Origin: Labyrinthula sp. Ha
Lineage: Eukaryota; Sar; Bigyra; Labyrinthulida; Labyrinthulaceae
NCBI GenBank assembly: GCA_015227615.1
Contig: JAALGZ010000017.1
Location: 434,001 to 498,000 of the forward strand
DNA: 64,000 nucleotides
Direction of reading: 5' to 3'
Shown here: positions 21,042 to 32,814 of the stretch, piece by piece
Position numbering within the stretch: position 1 is the stretch's first letter
How the letters are laid out: the number at the start of each line of letters is the position of its first letter
Notes under the pieces: model-generated
The model's input: only the letters and a program-made list of their open reading frames with translations
The model's database searches: none
What the model was told of the DNA's origin: nothing
Position numbers and translations under genes: made by a program

Positions 21042-24000
21042 CGTACCCATATTAAAGACCAATATGACACAAGTTGTAAACCACTTTATATTACACGAAA
21101 TGGGAACCTTATTAGTTCAAAAAAATATCTTTAGAAAAAATAAATCTTTAAAACTGATAATATGACATTGTGTTAAAATTTTCTTTTTCTTTCTAATTAG
21201 CACATGATAGCATTTGAACCACATCAATTTTGATCCAAGCCCTGAAAAACATGCACACATCTTGAACAGGTTTATAAAACTTCATAAATAAAATAAATTG
21301 AATTCAAACAAAATTTTTCAAACATAACGTCTGGGTTTAAAGTTACCTTATTTATTGGTGCTTCTCTGTTACCGTACTTAAGCTTGCAAGAGGAACTTCA
21401 GCTTTCGGTAACCATCAGTACGGAATGCTGATAAGGTTGGGTACTCGATTGTAATACACAATAAGTAACGATACCCACACGACGCAAGAAAGGGCTTGGG
21501 TCATATGTCCTCCTTGTAAGACCGAAGGGTTTTCAACCTCCAAGTAGGCCCCCCAAAAAAGTAACGATAAATAAAGACTAAAAACTCTCTCCCCTATTAG
21601 TGTTAAGCCAATATTGGAAATTGATACTAGTCGGGGTTAACAGGAAGTAAGTGGGAAGCTCTCTATCGAGATAAATATCTTAATTTATAAATATTTTTTA
21701 AGAACTTACCTAACTCGAAATGTTTTCTCCCTACTTTAAGCCTAAGTTAAATAACACATATAAATATTTCCTTTACCGAACAAGAAACTCAACATTATTA
21801 GAACTGATATGGTGTTTTATACAACAGCAAACAAAGCTATACAGACAGGAACTTCAGCCATAGGTGTTCTCTAATTGTCAAAGCCATTACATATGCGAGC
21901 ATTATGAGTACTATATATGTTTTTGAGAAGACGAACTATTTTTTCTCTTTTCCAAGAAAGACCTGTTGAACATGAAAATTGAAAATTATCGAGACACATT
22001 TATTGCAAAAAAAATTAATTTGAAAAACGATTCTTAAAATCCAAAACTATCGTAGTTATTGTGAATAAGAAACCTTTAGCTTAAATGTAGCAAGTAATAG
22101 TTTGTTTAATGCTCATAATCATAATTATTATTAAAAAAATATGCTTAGCAAACAACAATTACCATTATTCATCTGAATCTTAATGCCTAATAAGAATTTT
22201 CTTCCAGTATTAACTATTAATAAAGTTTGAAAATCTTCGATTGTGATACTTACCGTTAACCACGATAGAGAATCTAGTAGACTGTGCGGTACATAAAGAA
22301 AATATTACAAGTCTGATGTGATCCAGGTTTTTTTCATAATTCCATTAACTGAATGAATTAGACATGTCAAATTCTGTATATGGTTAAGGTAGTTTTTATC
22401 AAGAAGCGATCTTACTAATTTGATTCCACGTAAACAAAATGCTCATCTGCAAAGTCAAACTAAAAGAAATAATGGTTAATGCCAAGTTATACCACCTTCT
22501 TTGACGAGACTAATATATATCTTAATTTATTCAGCTTGCATACAGTTTCGCTCTTTTCGAGGGAGGGCTTATGTACAAGACTCATTTGCGTTCTAAGTGA
22601 AAATGCCATTCCTGTTTAAGTCCATAGAGTAAAGCAATTTCTCGGCCCCGGTCATGTTGATGAAGTAATTCGAACTTTCTTTTTTGCATCACTCTGTTTG
22701 AGACATTTGACAGCAATTGATTCACTTGTAACAACTTCAGTAGCAAAGTACATAGTTTTTCCATAATCAGAGCAAAAACTCATTGCTAGAGAGCTTTAAA
22801 TCTTGGATGATTTACGTTCTTTACAGAGATACCATGGCTGCAGATTGTTCCAAAAGCATCATATACATGATCTAATTAACTTTGTAACTTATAACTGTAT
22901 AGCGCGGGTAGTACCTTTAGTACGAGATTAATAAATCATAGGAAAAACAACAATAATTGGAGAAAGCTTTAAGACAGTTATATACTGCTCACAAAAAAAT
23001 GGCATTATAGTGTAAGCTCTTGCAAAAATTTATCAAATTTAACACAACAAACATCCTATCTCTGATTTTTTTCCTAACAGTGCTAACTTGAAGTCCAGGT
23101 TGATTTCCCCTTGTTTCATACTTCTGTCGGTGGATTTAATGAGCATAAGATTTTCATTACGTCTCAAATTCTTACCTGGTCAGAATGTGAAGCATTTCTT
23201 GTTACTCAATAATACCTTCGGGTTTTCAAAATACAAATGCTAAGCCGGGTATTTTGTCCTTACAGCCATATAAAATACTTATGCCACTAATCGACATAAA
23301 AAAATTAGTTCTAACCACATTCAGGCTGATATGATAGAGTCCAAGCTGAATAGGTATGAAAATGATATAACAAGAATAACTGTCACTATGGTCAAAAGCC
23401 TATGGTTCGAATCTAGTTTTAGAAGAAATAGAACTCTGGCACTGTCATTATAATTAAAAGTTCATGTTGTGTAATAACAATATTCGCGAAAATTTACACT
23501 TGGCACTACATCAATATTTTAATTCATAGCGATAAATTTAACACACTTAGCCAAGCTCTATAATAATTCAATAATTCTTGGTTTGGTTATCTTTTCATAG
23601 TCTTCATGACCAATTAATGAGCTAGTAGAGTATGTCAAATTGAGTTGATTTAGTACCTAGTGCCTATTGCCTGTTGTATATTATTAGTTTAGATTAAATG
23701 ATTTCTAATGTACCTGCACTTTGATACCAAGAATTATATATCTTGAATAAAAATGAACAAGAGATTTAGGTATCAGTTGCTGTTGTTCATGAGTAGTTCT
23801 AAAATTTAGTAGTTTAAGAAAGCAAATACTATATGCTATAATTACTCCTTGCAATGCTGAATATGCAACTTTAGTATAACGGTCGAGATAACTGGTCCAC
23901 TAATAAAATTTATTAAAATTATGTGAGCCTATACTAATTCATGAAAGCTTACTTTACAGGTACTTTGGTATGGTACATTTCTAGCCTGCGAATAAGTCTA

Positions 24001-24684
24001 TATCATTTGCTCTTCGTGAAGTAAATAGAGTAGTATCTAGCGGACACAACTTCAGAGCACTAATTATCCTATATATAGTAGACATTGCGATTTTCTCGCA
24101 ACCTACAAGTTTTCAAGAATAGTAGGACGTGATTCTAATCTTCCTCTCTTTAAGATGGGATCTGTTATTTTAGTTGAATAATTATACTAGCTGTTCTCTA
24201 GTGGGACAATACCATATCCTTCGACGGATTATTTATTAAGGGTCACCAATATTATACAACGTATTAATTAAAGAACATAGTATTTTCAAAAAATTTGAAA
24301 ATCTTATGGAGGTATCATCTAGTTTTCATAATATGAATAAGTGGCTGTGCATTGGTTTGGTGATGGACTTAGCAAGTTACCATGTCATAAAGGAAAGGTA
24401 GACTGCGCTTAGTCCAAGAATTGTTAAGCGTGTAACCTAGAATTAATTCTACATCACTCAACAGGATATATATTGATCATTATTCCTAGTGTTTTTTAGT
24501 TATTTCATGGGTACGACATGTTTTAATTATTGGGCTTCGGTGTAGTGAACTAAATGGTTGACAATGCCAGTTTACAAGATAATATGTGACTAGTTCTAGG
24601 AATGTTTTTCACCCTTTGAGAATAATATATAGATTTTGTTAATAAGAAACGACTTAAATACTAGAAAACATCTAAAACAAATCT
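21042..24684. other. Spacer between the TIR element and cyclase 2
   Basis: No supportable gene. The stretch is AT-rich with stops in every frame. A GC-richer island at about 21335-21570 with nested hairpins is listed separately. This spacer contains the 3' flank of cyclase 2. Confidence 0.6.
21335..21570. other. GC-richer island with nested hairpins
   Basis: Short complementary blocks nest as in a structured RNA: ATCAG (21414-21418) with CTGAT (21428-21432); GGGTA (21439-21443) with TACCC (21472-21476), enclosing ATTGT (21448-21452) and ACAAT (21458-21462). A C-run follows near 21549. No tRNA, rRNA or known snRNA signature is recognisable. It could be a non-coding RNA, a SINE-like relic or chance. 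Confidence 0.25.
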
Positions 24685-27600
24685 CTAAACTTGTCCCAAA
24701 ACAATCTCGCCTACACGATCTTTGTGAAAAATGGAGAAAGGAACAAATTTTTGTTGACTCAGAATAGAGTCCACAATATGTTTTTGAGCCAAATTTCTTG
24801 TTTCAACAATATATACACCTTGAGAAACCTCATCAACCAACCTACTTTTTGCTATAGTCATTCTTGCACTTCTGAATATTTTAATCAAAAGCCGAAATCC
24901 AATGGCTAAAGCTTCTTGTGTTTTCATTTCACTGTCAAGAATCCTCAATCTGGATGACGGCTTCAAAAACTCATCATATAGAATGAAGAGCGTCAGCAGT
25001 TTTGGAGCACTTGCAGGAAGGATCGCCCAACCAATGTCTTCCTCAACACCAGTCGCATTTAGTTCTTCTACCAAATATTCTTGTTCATCTTCTTGAAGCA
25101 CATTCCATGCACCAACAAGTAACTCCTTCTGTGCCTTGGTACGGGTTCCTAGCATAGCAGATAACCTAAAGTAAGCTACTTTGTATCTGTTATCTAGAGA
25201 TGAACTCATAAACTCGCGTTTGTAGCCCATCTCCGCTTCCAATAATCTGATATAACGCGAATAAATTTCTTCTTCCGTATCTCCTTCCAGAAATTTTAAC
25301 AAAATTTTATACAAAGCAATTAATCTAGTTGCGGGCAAGTTTCTGAACACATTCGAACCTCTGCTAGAGTATTCTCCCATCTGTCCCATCCATGACAACA
25401 TAGAGTATTTTATTAAAATTAGAAAAGCTTCTTTGCTTTCTATTGCCAGTTCTCGAATTCCAGTTAAACTTCCAGGAACAATTTCCAACAGCAGAAGCTG
25501 ATCCAGATTAAACCTTGCCTCAATGCACCGTATGATAACAACTCTTGAATCATATGGTAGGGCAGCAACACTAGGCAAGAACTTCTCACATGCTTCTTTA
25601 TTTGAAATCAATTTCACGAACAACTCTTCTGGTGAGTCTCCACCAAAAAAAACTTCTTTACAAAACTCAAATCCATCATCTGGGGAAATTATTTCATGCT
25701 CAAGAATATATTCATTTGCAGCTGATATATATGGTTCACAATCAGCTAACCCTGATATAGCCAACAGAACAAGAATTACTGACTGTATCCAATATTTCTC
25801 CACATTTTTGTCGAAATAATTATACCTGATGATAAGCCTCATTTCATCGAACAGTCCTTTTTCCAAGATTGCTCCAAGTGTAGAATCATCACTGGACCAT
25901 CGAAGCATGAAATCAAAGTATGCAACTGGCATTTCTTTGTCTCGGGCCTCCTTTTTATCTAATTTCCGCCTGGAGGTGTTCCATGCTAATGCAAATGAAT
26001 CCATTTCAACTTGTGGTCTTATCAGAGAGTCAAAGTCAGCTCTCCGAATAAAATAGTAACACAACATACTACAAAAACATCGTTGCCCTAATTTAGTCAG
26101 AGCAGAAGCGTGTGCAACTGACCATCCAACGTAAAAGGTTAGCTCTAGAAGGCTCTTTTTAACCCCAAGAACAAACAACTCAGTTTCTTGCACTCGATGC
26201 AGATAGTCGAATTTATTCACGGGGCTGAGAAGCCGAAGCTTTGTTTCTCTGGGCTTATCCCAAGGCCATGTGGAATCTGGTGCGATTTCCCCCATCAACC
26301 TTATCACTTTCATGTAAAGACTGTCATGTTCATCCACTGTAAGCTTTCTTAACGACAAGCAAGCTTGAGCTAACGAAAGTGAGATGTACCTCAAAGTATT
26401 TACAGTGCTTGCTATATCTTCATACTCAGAGGTATCATACACGCCTGCTAACTCATCTTTCTTGTTATCGCTTTCAACTTTGTAACAATTCGCAAGACCT
26501 AAGAGTGCATAACCACTTCTAGGATTGCTACTTCCCTGATCTAACACATAGGAATCTAGTGCAGATTTCAGGAATGGCTTCGCCTGTAGCAAATCTTCCT
26601 TTAAATATAAATAAAAATTTCCAAGACTAGTTTGAACCTGCCCTAATTCAGACCGGTCATGTTTTTCCCGTAGCCGAGAACACTTCATATAACTTTGTTC
26701 GCAAGAGAGCTCCAATTTCTTAAGGATAGAATCCATAACATCCTTCAAGTTAGCGTCATCTGGCACAATTCCACAAAAGTTCTCCGGGACAAGTTGTTGT
26801 ATCAAAGTTAGCGGCTCCTTAGAAGACTCCAAAGCTGCCAATGTAGAGTCCAAAGATAATTTTTTATGCAGCTCTTCATAAAAAGTTCCAAGCCCATTCA
26901 AACTCTCAGCGACACCAGGAAAGTCTTTTTCTCGTTCCCTGAGTGCTACAGCTTTTCGAAAAGACTCCTCCACCTTTTTGACGGAATTAAACCTCTTTGA
27001 AGGATCCAACGCTCTGATGAATTCATTAAACTCTCTTGGTAGATCTGAATATAACACGTTATAAGCTTTTTGGTGACAGACCATAGCTAGACCTCGCGCA
27101 TTTGGTTTCCCACCATTCAGTTCAGTGAATTTTTCCTGAGCAAGTTCTGCCTTACGCAATAGTATCGGTGGTGACAAATTGGTCTCCTTCCTTGGAGGAA
27201 CTTTATACCTACTATAGATCTGAAACAAGTTGCATAGGTCATCACTTATATCAAGCAGTGCTTGTGGCAAGCTATTATGGTCGAGTATATCTTGCGTGTT
27301 GACAACAAGATTAACACCAGAGAGAAAATCCTTGAAAGAGTCTTGATCCCTTGGGCTTTTCAAACTTGCGTGAGTTCGATTATGCGGGTCGTAGGCATCC
27401 CGTGAAGAAGGAGATCCAAATGAACTTCTAGGAGACGGAACCTCAGCTACGTTTATGTTCAATGAGCTTTCAGAAAAAAAGTCAATCCCTTTTGAGGATA
27501 TAGTCTTGTGAAGTGTCCTAGGCCGTGGACTTCTTGGCGCATTTGCAACCATTGCGTCCAACTTAACCCCACTCTTATCAAGGATTTGTGTGGCCATTTT

Positions 27601-30600
27601 TACAGCAGCCACAAAAAGTTCTTCTGCTTGCGCATAGACTCCTATAGATTTTATGTAATCAGCTGCTTTTTTTAGATACTTCACAGCAATATGTAACCTA
27701 TCTGTCCGACTCCAATGATATGCAACTTTCATTAACAAGCTATACTTGCTTTGCGCAATGAACTCTTCATCTATCTTCCCAATCTCCAGCTTTCTTCCTT
27801 CACTCTCTTCCATAGACAAGGCTTCGTCTATCTCTATTTGTGGAGCCATAAGGTTAACAGTTAGCACTGATTCCTTTCGATCATACTTCTTTAACCCTGG
27901 AAGAATCATTTGTTGACTCTCAATTAACCAGTTCTTGTATCTCTTATACTCTCGCTGATAATATTTGCCAACTGCTTCATGTAACTTTTTTCGTTGATCA
28001 TCTAGGATTAATTGATTGACAGCATCAAACACGGTCATATGCTCAAAGCTGTACTGGAACTCAACTTCCACTATAGAGTTATCACTAGTTGATCTGCTCA
28101 GACTATTCTGAGAAAACCTTTTATGTAACTTATGTTCCACTTCTTCGAGTTTCGCTATGAAACGACAGTTTTCGAGCTCAATCAGGCTTTCTTCCAATGA
28201 AACGGCATTCTCTTCCCTTATTTGTTGAAGCACAGAGCTACTGAAATAATAACCAATAATGCAACATGTTTTTAAGATGAGCTGTGACTTAACGCTCAAC
28301 TTATCAAATCGACTGTTTATGACTTGATTCACACTTTCGGGCATAATAGTGTTTAGCCTTGATAAGAAACCTGCTATACTAGTATTCTGTAGGCTTGCAC
28401 TCTGTTCCTGAATTATCTGAGCAATTCCAAGAAGGAACAATGGGTTTCCAGAACATCTATTATAAACAAATGATGCCAGTTCATCTGAATTAAGAAGATC
28501 CTTAAGTCTCTCCTTAGCATCCTCGTCCTCTGAATCTTCATCATATTCATCTTCACTAGAATTCAAAGTATGCATTAAATCCTCATCCTCCTCAAGAAAT
28601 CCTGCTGTGGTTCCGTTCCTTTGTGGTAATGGCACTGCCCTGAAACTCTTGCTCAAATCAGTTGTCGAGTTAAACACATTCTTTAACAGCGCGGTACAGC
28701 TTTCCTTGGTCAAAGGCAATAACTCTATCTTTATACATTTCTCTTTATGTCTTGTAAGGAGTTTTCTGTAATATTCAATGACGTGAGGAGGATACGCACT
28801 AGAACTCCATACAGGTCGGATAGTAGTTACCACCAGAAAGTTCTCCCGAGATAAGACAGCTAGTTTTTCTAAGAGTTTCCATGATAACTCATCAAGCCAG
28901 TGTGCGTCTTCAACCATGAGTATAATCTTTGATACATGCAGTTCTGAGTATTTAATTAGGAGACTAATTACCATTTCTAACTGGAGAGAAGTCTCCTGCT
29001 TAGAGCCTTGGATGGCCTTGACTTCGGAATTAACGGGAATAGTCTTTAAACAAGGAAAAAGAGGATATAGAAGAAGGATGATTTTCCTATATTTTTGTCC
29101 CAATGCGGCAACCAGAGCTTTAGTGGTCTCTACACTATTCTGAGTTATATCCCTCTTTCTTTTTGTACTTCTTAAGCCAACATCTTTCACATTTTCTGCA
29201 CTGACAGTGTGTCTAATTCCAGCAGAAGCACCGCCAGTGCTCGAAGTTTTTTCCACTAAGGCCTCGTATAAGAATTTTAATGCATCCCGCACAACATGTC
29301 CCCATGATGCAAGTGGCATTCCAAAGCTGCCACTTTCCCCTCTTAAACTGAGTATACTTGCATGAGTTTCCTCCAAACAATACTGGGCAAAGAACCTGAG
29401 CAAAGTACTTTTTCCTGTTCCTGAAGATGCCTCAACAGCAACAAATCTTACTTTTGTATCTTCATCCAGGAGGTTCTGCAGTTGTTTCATTTCTTTCTCT
29501 CGCCCGACAAATGCTCCTCGTGCGAATAAGCCAAATTTCCCTTTAGAGTCTTTGGTCATAGCATCTACGTCCCTATTGTAATATCTGCTTGTTTTGTGAA
29601 TTATACTATCCTTGATAATATTTTTTCTTGAGTCAGTCTTCCTTAGATTCTTTTGAGGGATGTATACTTTTACAGGTTCAATATAGCCCTTGGCAATTAC
29701 AGGTTCGATTGCCTCAAACGTAAACTCACAGAACTGGTCATCAAGGGCTTTCTCTCTTAAGTCTTCATTGCAAACAATATGCACACCATTTCTCTTGAGT
29801 TTCATGCAGGCCCCCATTAATCTGGCGGCCAAGTTCATACTGGCTCCCATGACTCCAAAAGCTTGGCGGTATTCTGATCCAACAAGGCCGCAATAAACTC
29901 TTCCGGTCGTTAATCCAATATGACATGACAAGCCAAGCGAATTTAGACGATTCACAACAAAGAACGCGGCTTTCAACCCACGTTGAATATCATCTTCATG
30001 ACTGAATCCTGGAAGACCAAATGCTCCAATTGCGACAACTCCCTTGTCATCATACACAAACTGCATGAAAGTTCCACCTTGATCCAAGATTGCTGTAGAT
30101 ACCTGAGTGAAACAGCTTTGAACTCGATCCAGCTCACCTTCATTTAGTGTAGAAATCAAATCATTTATATTAATAAACATAATAGTCACATTTTGACGAA
30201 CCTCAGACAAGAAGTAAAGGCTGTTGTTCTCACAGTGAGCTTTTGCAACTCCTGGGACCATTCCTCCCAAACTTCTTTCAACTTTTTCAAACTCCTTAAC
30301 GGACATCTTTTCCCTAAGACCATCCCATACCATCATTTCTTTTTGCCGGTTTAAATAAAATGTTAATTCATTTTGTGTGCTAAACGGCTTGTTTTCTAAC
30401 TTGTGTACAATATATATTCCAGATGGATGATCTTTGGCTTCAAGAGCGGAATTCAGAATGTGATACAGCTTTGATGAAATACCAATTTGCCCATGCTGAG
30501 CATTATCTAACGCCAATGCCATTTCCCCAAGTGGCTGACCAGCTACAATATACTCCCAGCCGCACCCACGTTGTCCACCAACATGAAAGCACTGTAAGAC

Positions 30601-31185
30601 TCCATGTGTGATCCCTATATGAAGCCTCAGCCTCACCTCAACATCGCCTTCTTGCTTATCATAATGAGAACATTCACTGCCAACAACATCCAGCGCACAT
30701 TTTACTGCTTTCAGTCCCTTTTCTCTATACTTGTCCGTTAACTCTTCTTCAATATTTTCAATTTTAAACGGCCATATGACTATAAGTGCATCGCCTATAA
30801 ATTTATGAACATCTCCACCATGTTTATAAATAATATCAAGAATAAGAGTAAAGTATGTATTAATATGTTTCTTAGTGACTTCAGGTTTAAGTTGTGTACA
30901 AAGTCTGGTAAATCCTGAAATATCAACAAACATAACAATAGAGTTGCATGTAGTCACAGATGGACTTGGATCGTTAGGGTTTTGAGTAACTGGTGCCACG
31001 TCATGGAAGAAACTGACCTGTTTTCTTAATTTTGGCTGCTTTGGCTGCTGTTCCTTGGGTTTTGGGAAAGCAATCGTCCGATGCAACATTGTTGGAGAAA
31101 ACTTTGCATAGTTATTGATAGATATTCTTGTTTTCATTTCATTCTTTCCTATCTCTTTATTGTTTTGCCTATATGAGGATGTCAT
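24685..31185 (-). CDS. Soluble-type (class III) adenylyl cyclase, ADCY10-like, copy 2 (2166 aa)
   Basis: This intronless 2166-codon gene has the same plan as copy 1. Cyclase domain 1 (about 80-265) carries Asp88 (MFVDISGFTRL), Lys128 and Asp132 (HKFIGDALIVIW). Domain 2 (about 330-490) carries Lys381 (YDDKG) and Asn451/Arg455 (MNLAARLM). The position equivalent to human Thr405, which contacts adenine, is Gly444 (QAFGVMG). The NTPase module has P-loop ASSGTGKST (586-594) and Walker-B-like ILMVEDAHWLDE. An acidic low-complexity stretch (EDEYDEDSEDED) and a serine-rich linker precede a long helical C-terminus. Metal and transition-state residues remain, so it may be active with relaxed base choice, or partly degenerate. 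It shares strand and architecture with copy 1 but is strongly diverged, so any duplication is old. Confidence 0.9.
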   Translation of the reverse strand: MTSSYRQNNKEIGKNEMKTRISINNYAKFSPTMLHRTIAFPKPKEQQPKQPKLRKQVSFFHDVAPVTQNPNDPSPSVTTCNSIVMFVDISGFTRLCTQLKPEVTKKHINTYFTLILDIIYKHGGDVHKFIGDALIVIWPFKIENIEEELTDKYREKGLKAVKCALDVVGSECSHYDKQEGDVEVRLRLHIGITHGVLQCFHVGGQRGCGWEYIVAGQPLGEMALALDNAQHGQIGISSKLYHILNSALEAKDHPSGIYIVHKLENKPFSTQNELTFYLNRQKEMMVWDGLREKMSVKEFEKVERSLGGMVPGVAKAHCENNSLYFLSEVRQNVTIMFININDLISTLNEGELDRVQSCFTQVSTAILDQGGTFMQFVYDDKGVVAIGAFGLPGFSHEDDIQRGLKAAFFVVNRLNSLGLSCHIGLTTGRVYCGLVGSEYRQAFGVMGASMNLAARLMGACMKLKRNGVHIVCNEDLREKALDDQFCEFTFEAIEPVIAKGYIEPVKVYIPQKNLRKTDSRKNIIKDSIIHKTSRYYNRDVDAMTKDSKGKFGLFARGAFVGREKEMKQLQNLLDEDTKVRFVAVEASSGTGKSTLLRFFAQYCLEETHASILSLRGESGSFGMPLASWGHVVRDALKFLYEALVEKTSSTGGASAGIRHTVSAENVKDVGLRSTKRKRDITQNSVETTKALVAALGQKYRKIILLLYPLFPCLKTIPVNSEVKAIQGSKQETSLQLEMVISLLIKYSELHVSKIILMVEDAHWLDELSWKLLEKLAVLSRENFLVVTTIRPVWSSSAYPPHVIEYYRKLLTRHKEKCIKIELLPLTKESCTALLKNVFNSTTDLSKSFRAVPLPQRNGTTAGFLEEDEDLMHTLNSSEDEYDEDSEDEDAKERLKDLLNSDELASFVYNRCSGNPLFLLGIAQIIQEQSASLQNTSIAGFLSRLNTIMPESVNQVINSRFDKLSVKSQLILKTCCIIGYYFSSSVLQQIREENAVSLEESLIELENCRFIAKLEEVEHKLHKRFSQNSLSRSTSDNSIVEVEFQYSFEHMTVFDAVNQLILDDQRKKLHEAVGKYYQREYKRYKNWLIESQQMILPGLKKYDRKESVLTVNLMAPQIEIDEALSMEESEGRKLEIGKIDEEFIAQSKYSLLMKVAYHWSRTDRLHIAVKYLKKAADYIKSIGVYAQAEELFVAAVKMATQILDKSGVKLDAMVANAPRSPRPRTLHKTISSKGIDFFSESSLNINVAEVPSPRSSFGSPSSRDAYDPHNRTHASLKSPRDQDSFKDFLSGVNLVVNTQDILDHNSLPQALLDISDDLCNLFQIYSRYKVPPRKETNLSPPILLRKAELAQEKFTELNGGKPNARGLAMVCHQKAYNVLYSDLPREFNEFIRALDPSKRFNSVKKVEESFRKAVALREREKDFPGVAESLNGLGTFYEELHKKLSLDSTLAALESSKEPLTLIQQLVPENFCGIVPDDANLKDVMDSILKKLELSCEQSYMKCSRLREKHDRSELGQVQTSLGNFYLYLKEDLLQAKPFLKSALDSYVLDQGSSNPRSGYALLGLANCYKVESDNKKDELAGVYDTSEYEDIASTVNTLRYISLSLAQACLSLRKLTVDEHDSLYMKVIRLMGEIAPDSTWPWDKPRETKLRLLSPVNKFDYLHRVQETELFVLGVKKSLLELTFYVGWSVAHASALTKLGQRCFCSMLCYYFIRRADFDSLIRPQVEMDSFALAWNTSRRKLDKKEARDKEMPVAYFDFMLRWSSDDSTLGAILEKGLFDEMRLIIRYNYFDKNVEKYWIQSVILVLLAISGLADCEPYISAANEYILEHEIISPDDGFEFCKEVFFGGDSPEELFVKLISNKEACEKFLPSVAALPYDSRVVIIRCIEARFNLDQLLLLEIVPGSLTGIRELAIESKEAFLILIKYSMLSWMGQMGEYSSRGSNVFRNLPATRLIALYKILLKFLEGDTEEEIYSRYIRLLEAEMGYKREFMSSSLDNRYKVAYFRLSAMLGTRTKAQKELLVGAWNVLQEDEQEYLVEELNATGVEEDIGWAILPASAPKLLTLFILYDEFLKPSSRLRILDSEMKTQEALAIGFRLLIKIFRSARMTIAKSRLVDEVSQGVYIVETRNLAQKHIVDSILSQQKFVPFSIFHKDRVGEIVLGQV

Positions 31186-31629
31186 CTAATTTTGTCTTGT
31201 TTGTACTCTTTTTCACAAACGAGATGATATTGGGCCATATGGCCATATTTTTTTTGAGGATGCGGATTTGATAAATTTTGGGCTCTGTATCAAAAAGATA
31301 CAAAAATTTATCTCCACATTGAACAGCTCCATTCAAACTTCCTCGAAGGCCCCAAAGCATATGGGTTCTCAAAAATACGTGGTCTCTATACAAAGCATTG
31401 ACGTTGGTTGACTTATTACTTGAAAACTCAACTCTCTTCTCGAAAAAAACAAAGACGCAGACATCTTAATGTTCCAAGAACTGGACCATCAGGGTTATAA
31501 AAGACTGTAAGAACAGGCTAACGTTGATCGCATGACAATGAAGTATTTTTTTTAATAACTTAGTTTCTTTGAATATGTGGTAACGTGTTTGTGTCAAGAG
31601 CTCCCTGAGAGTGAGTTCTAAAGGTGCAA

Positions 31630-32130
31630 GCTCGAAGCGACAGGATCCTTAAAGTTGTGGTACGTTTAACTAGAAAAGCTCAAGCCATTTTTATGAATTT
31701 TCATGCCCCGCACTGCGGAGCCAGTGTGGAAGAATACAAAAACTTTTTTTAATCTTACAAAACGATCTTTAACGTAAATAAAAGAAGATTTACCGTCACA
31801 GGTGGCGATTTAAATACTCAAGTAAGCAGAAACTTTAAAGATATTGATGAAAAATATGATTATTCTTACAGATCAAACAGAAATAAAAATTTACAAACAT
31901 AATGGGTAGTGAATTGTGGATATGAGGTTATTAACTCTAAGGTCAAAACTGAAAAAAGGGTAAAAGGAAATATGTTACATACTTTCAGAAAGGCAATAGC
32001 GCATTTAAGTATAAAATTAGCTTCTTTCTAACAAGCTATTTATCTTTGTTGGCATCCTTTAAAGTTGTGAAGAAGATATCTGCCGTGACCTATAGAGAAA
32101 CGAACATTGACCATCAACCAATGGAGGTAG
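31630..32130 (+). pseudogene. LINE endonuclease remnant
   Basis: Frame-by-frame reading shows FHAPHCGASVEEYKNFF (the YAP...E-block of APE endonucleases), then GGDLNTQV (the GDFNA motif) in the same frame after a TAA at 31750-31752. CGYEVINSKV and DHQPM (the SDHRP motif) follow in other frames near 31915 and 32106. At least two stops and one frameshift disable it. Confidence 0.7.
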
Positions 32131-32814
32131 ATTATCTTTAGACTACTACATATATAAAACTTATTCGAATCAGGACAAGCCAGACGTCGACTTACTTTTC
32201 AATTACTATAACTCATCTTAATGGGTCAAGCGCAGAATTGAATAACAGTTGACAAATGCACCTGGAAATCGGTATAAATATGGGGATCTAATCGCAGTTG
32301 TGGTTATTATTCTGAACAAGAATGTCCCACCACCAAAACTGCAACCCACAGGGGAAGACTCAGAAGGGGCCATAACACTGGTCAGCAAGAAAAGGCGAGA
32401 ATATACATCTGTTACACCCGAAGAAAAGAAACAGCCTGCCAAAAAGTAAAACTGAGCACAGAAAATGACAGAAAAAATTTGTTGAACAAAGTAACAGAGA
32501 AAATGAAGGGGCTTTTCAGTGGCAACAGAACTGGGAAAACATGCATATTCGTAAACATACTGAAGCCCAAGAGGAAACTTCAGGCCAAATTATCAAATAC
32601 AGTACTAGAAATAGGATGGGTGCAGAAATCGGACTCAAGGCACTACAAGAATAGATGAAATAATAAAAAATACCTCCAACTCCGAAAATACAGTTTAGAA
32701 AAGGTCAAATAGAACAACACCATATACCCATTCCTCAACTGCCTTTCCAGAAAATTATAGGTGTATGTTCTCCATCGACAGAGAAAATGATATAAACTAT
32801 CAACTCTCTCAGGT

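Noticed and set aside
23380-23425. GGTTCGAATCT, a tRNA B-box look-alike.
   Set aside because: The T stem does not pair and no cloverleaf forms; a tRNA-derived SINE is possible but unsupported.
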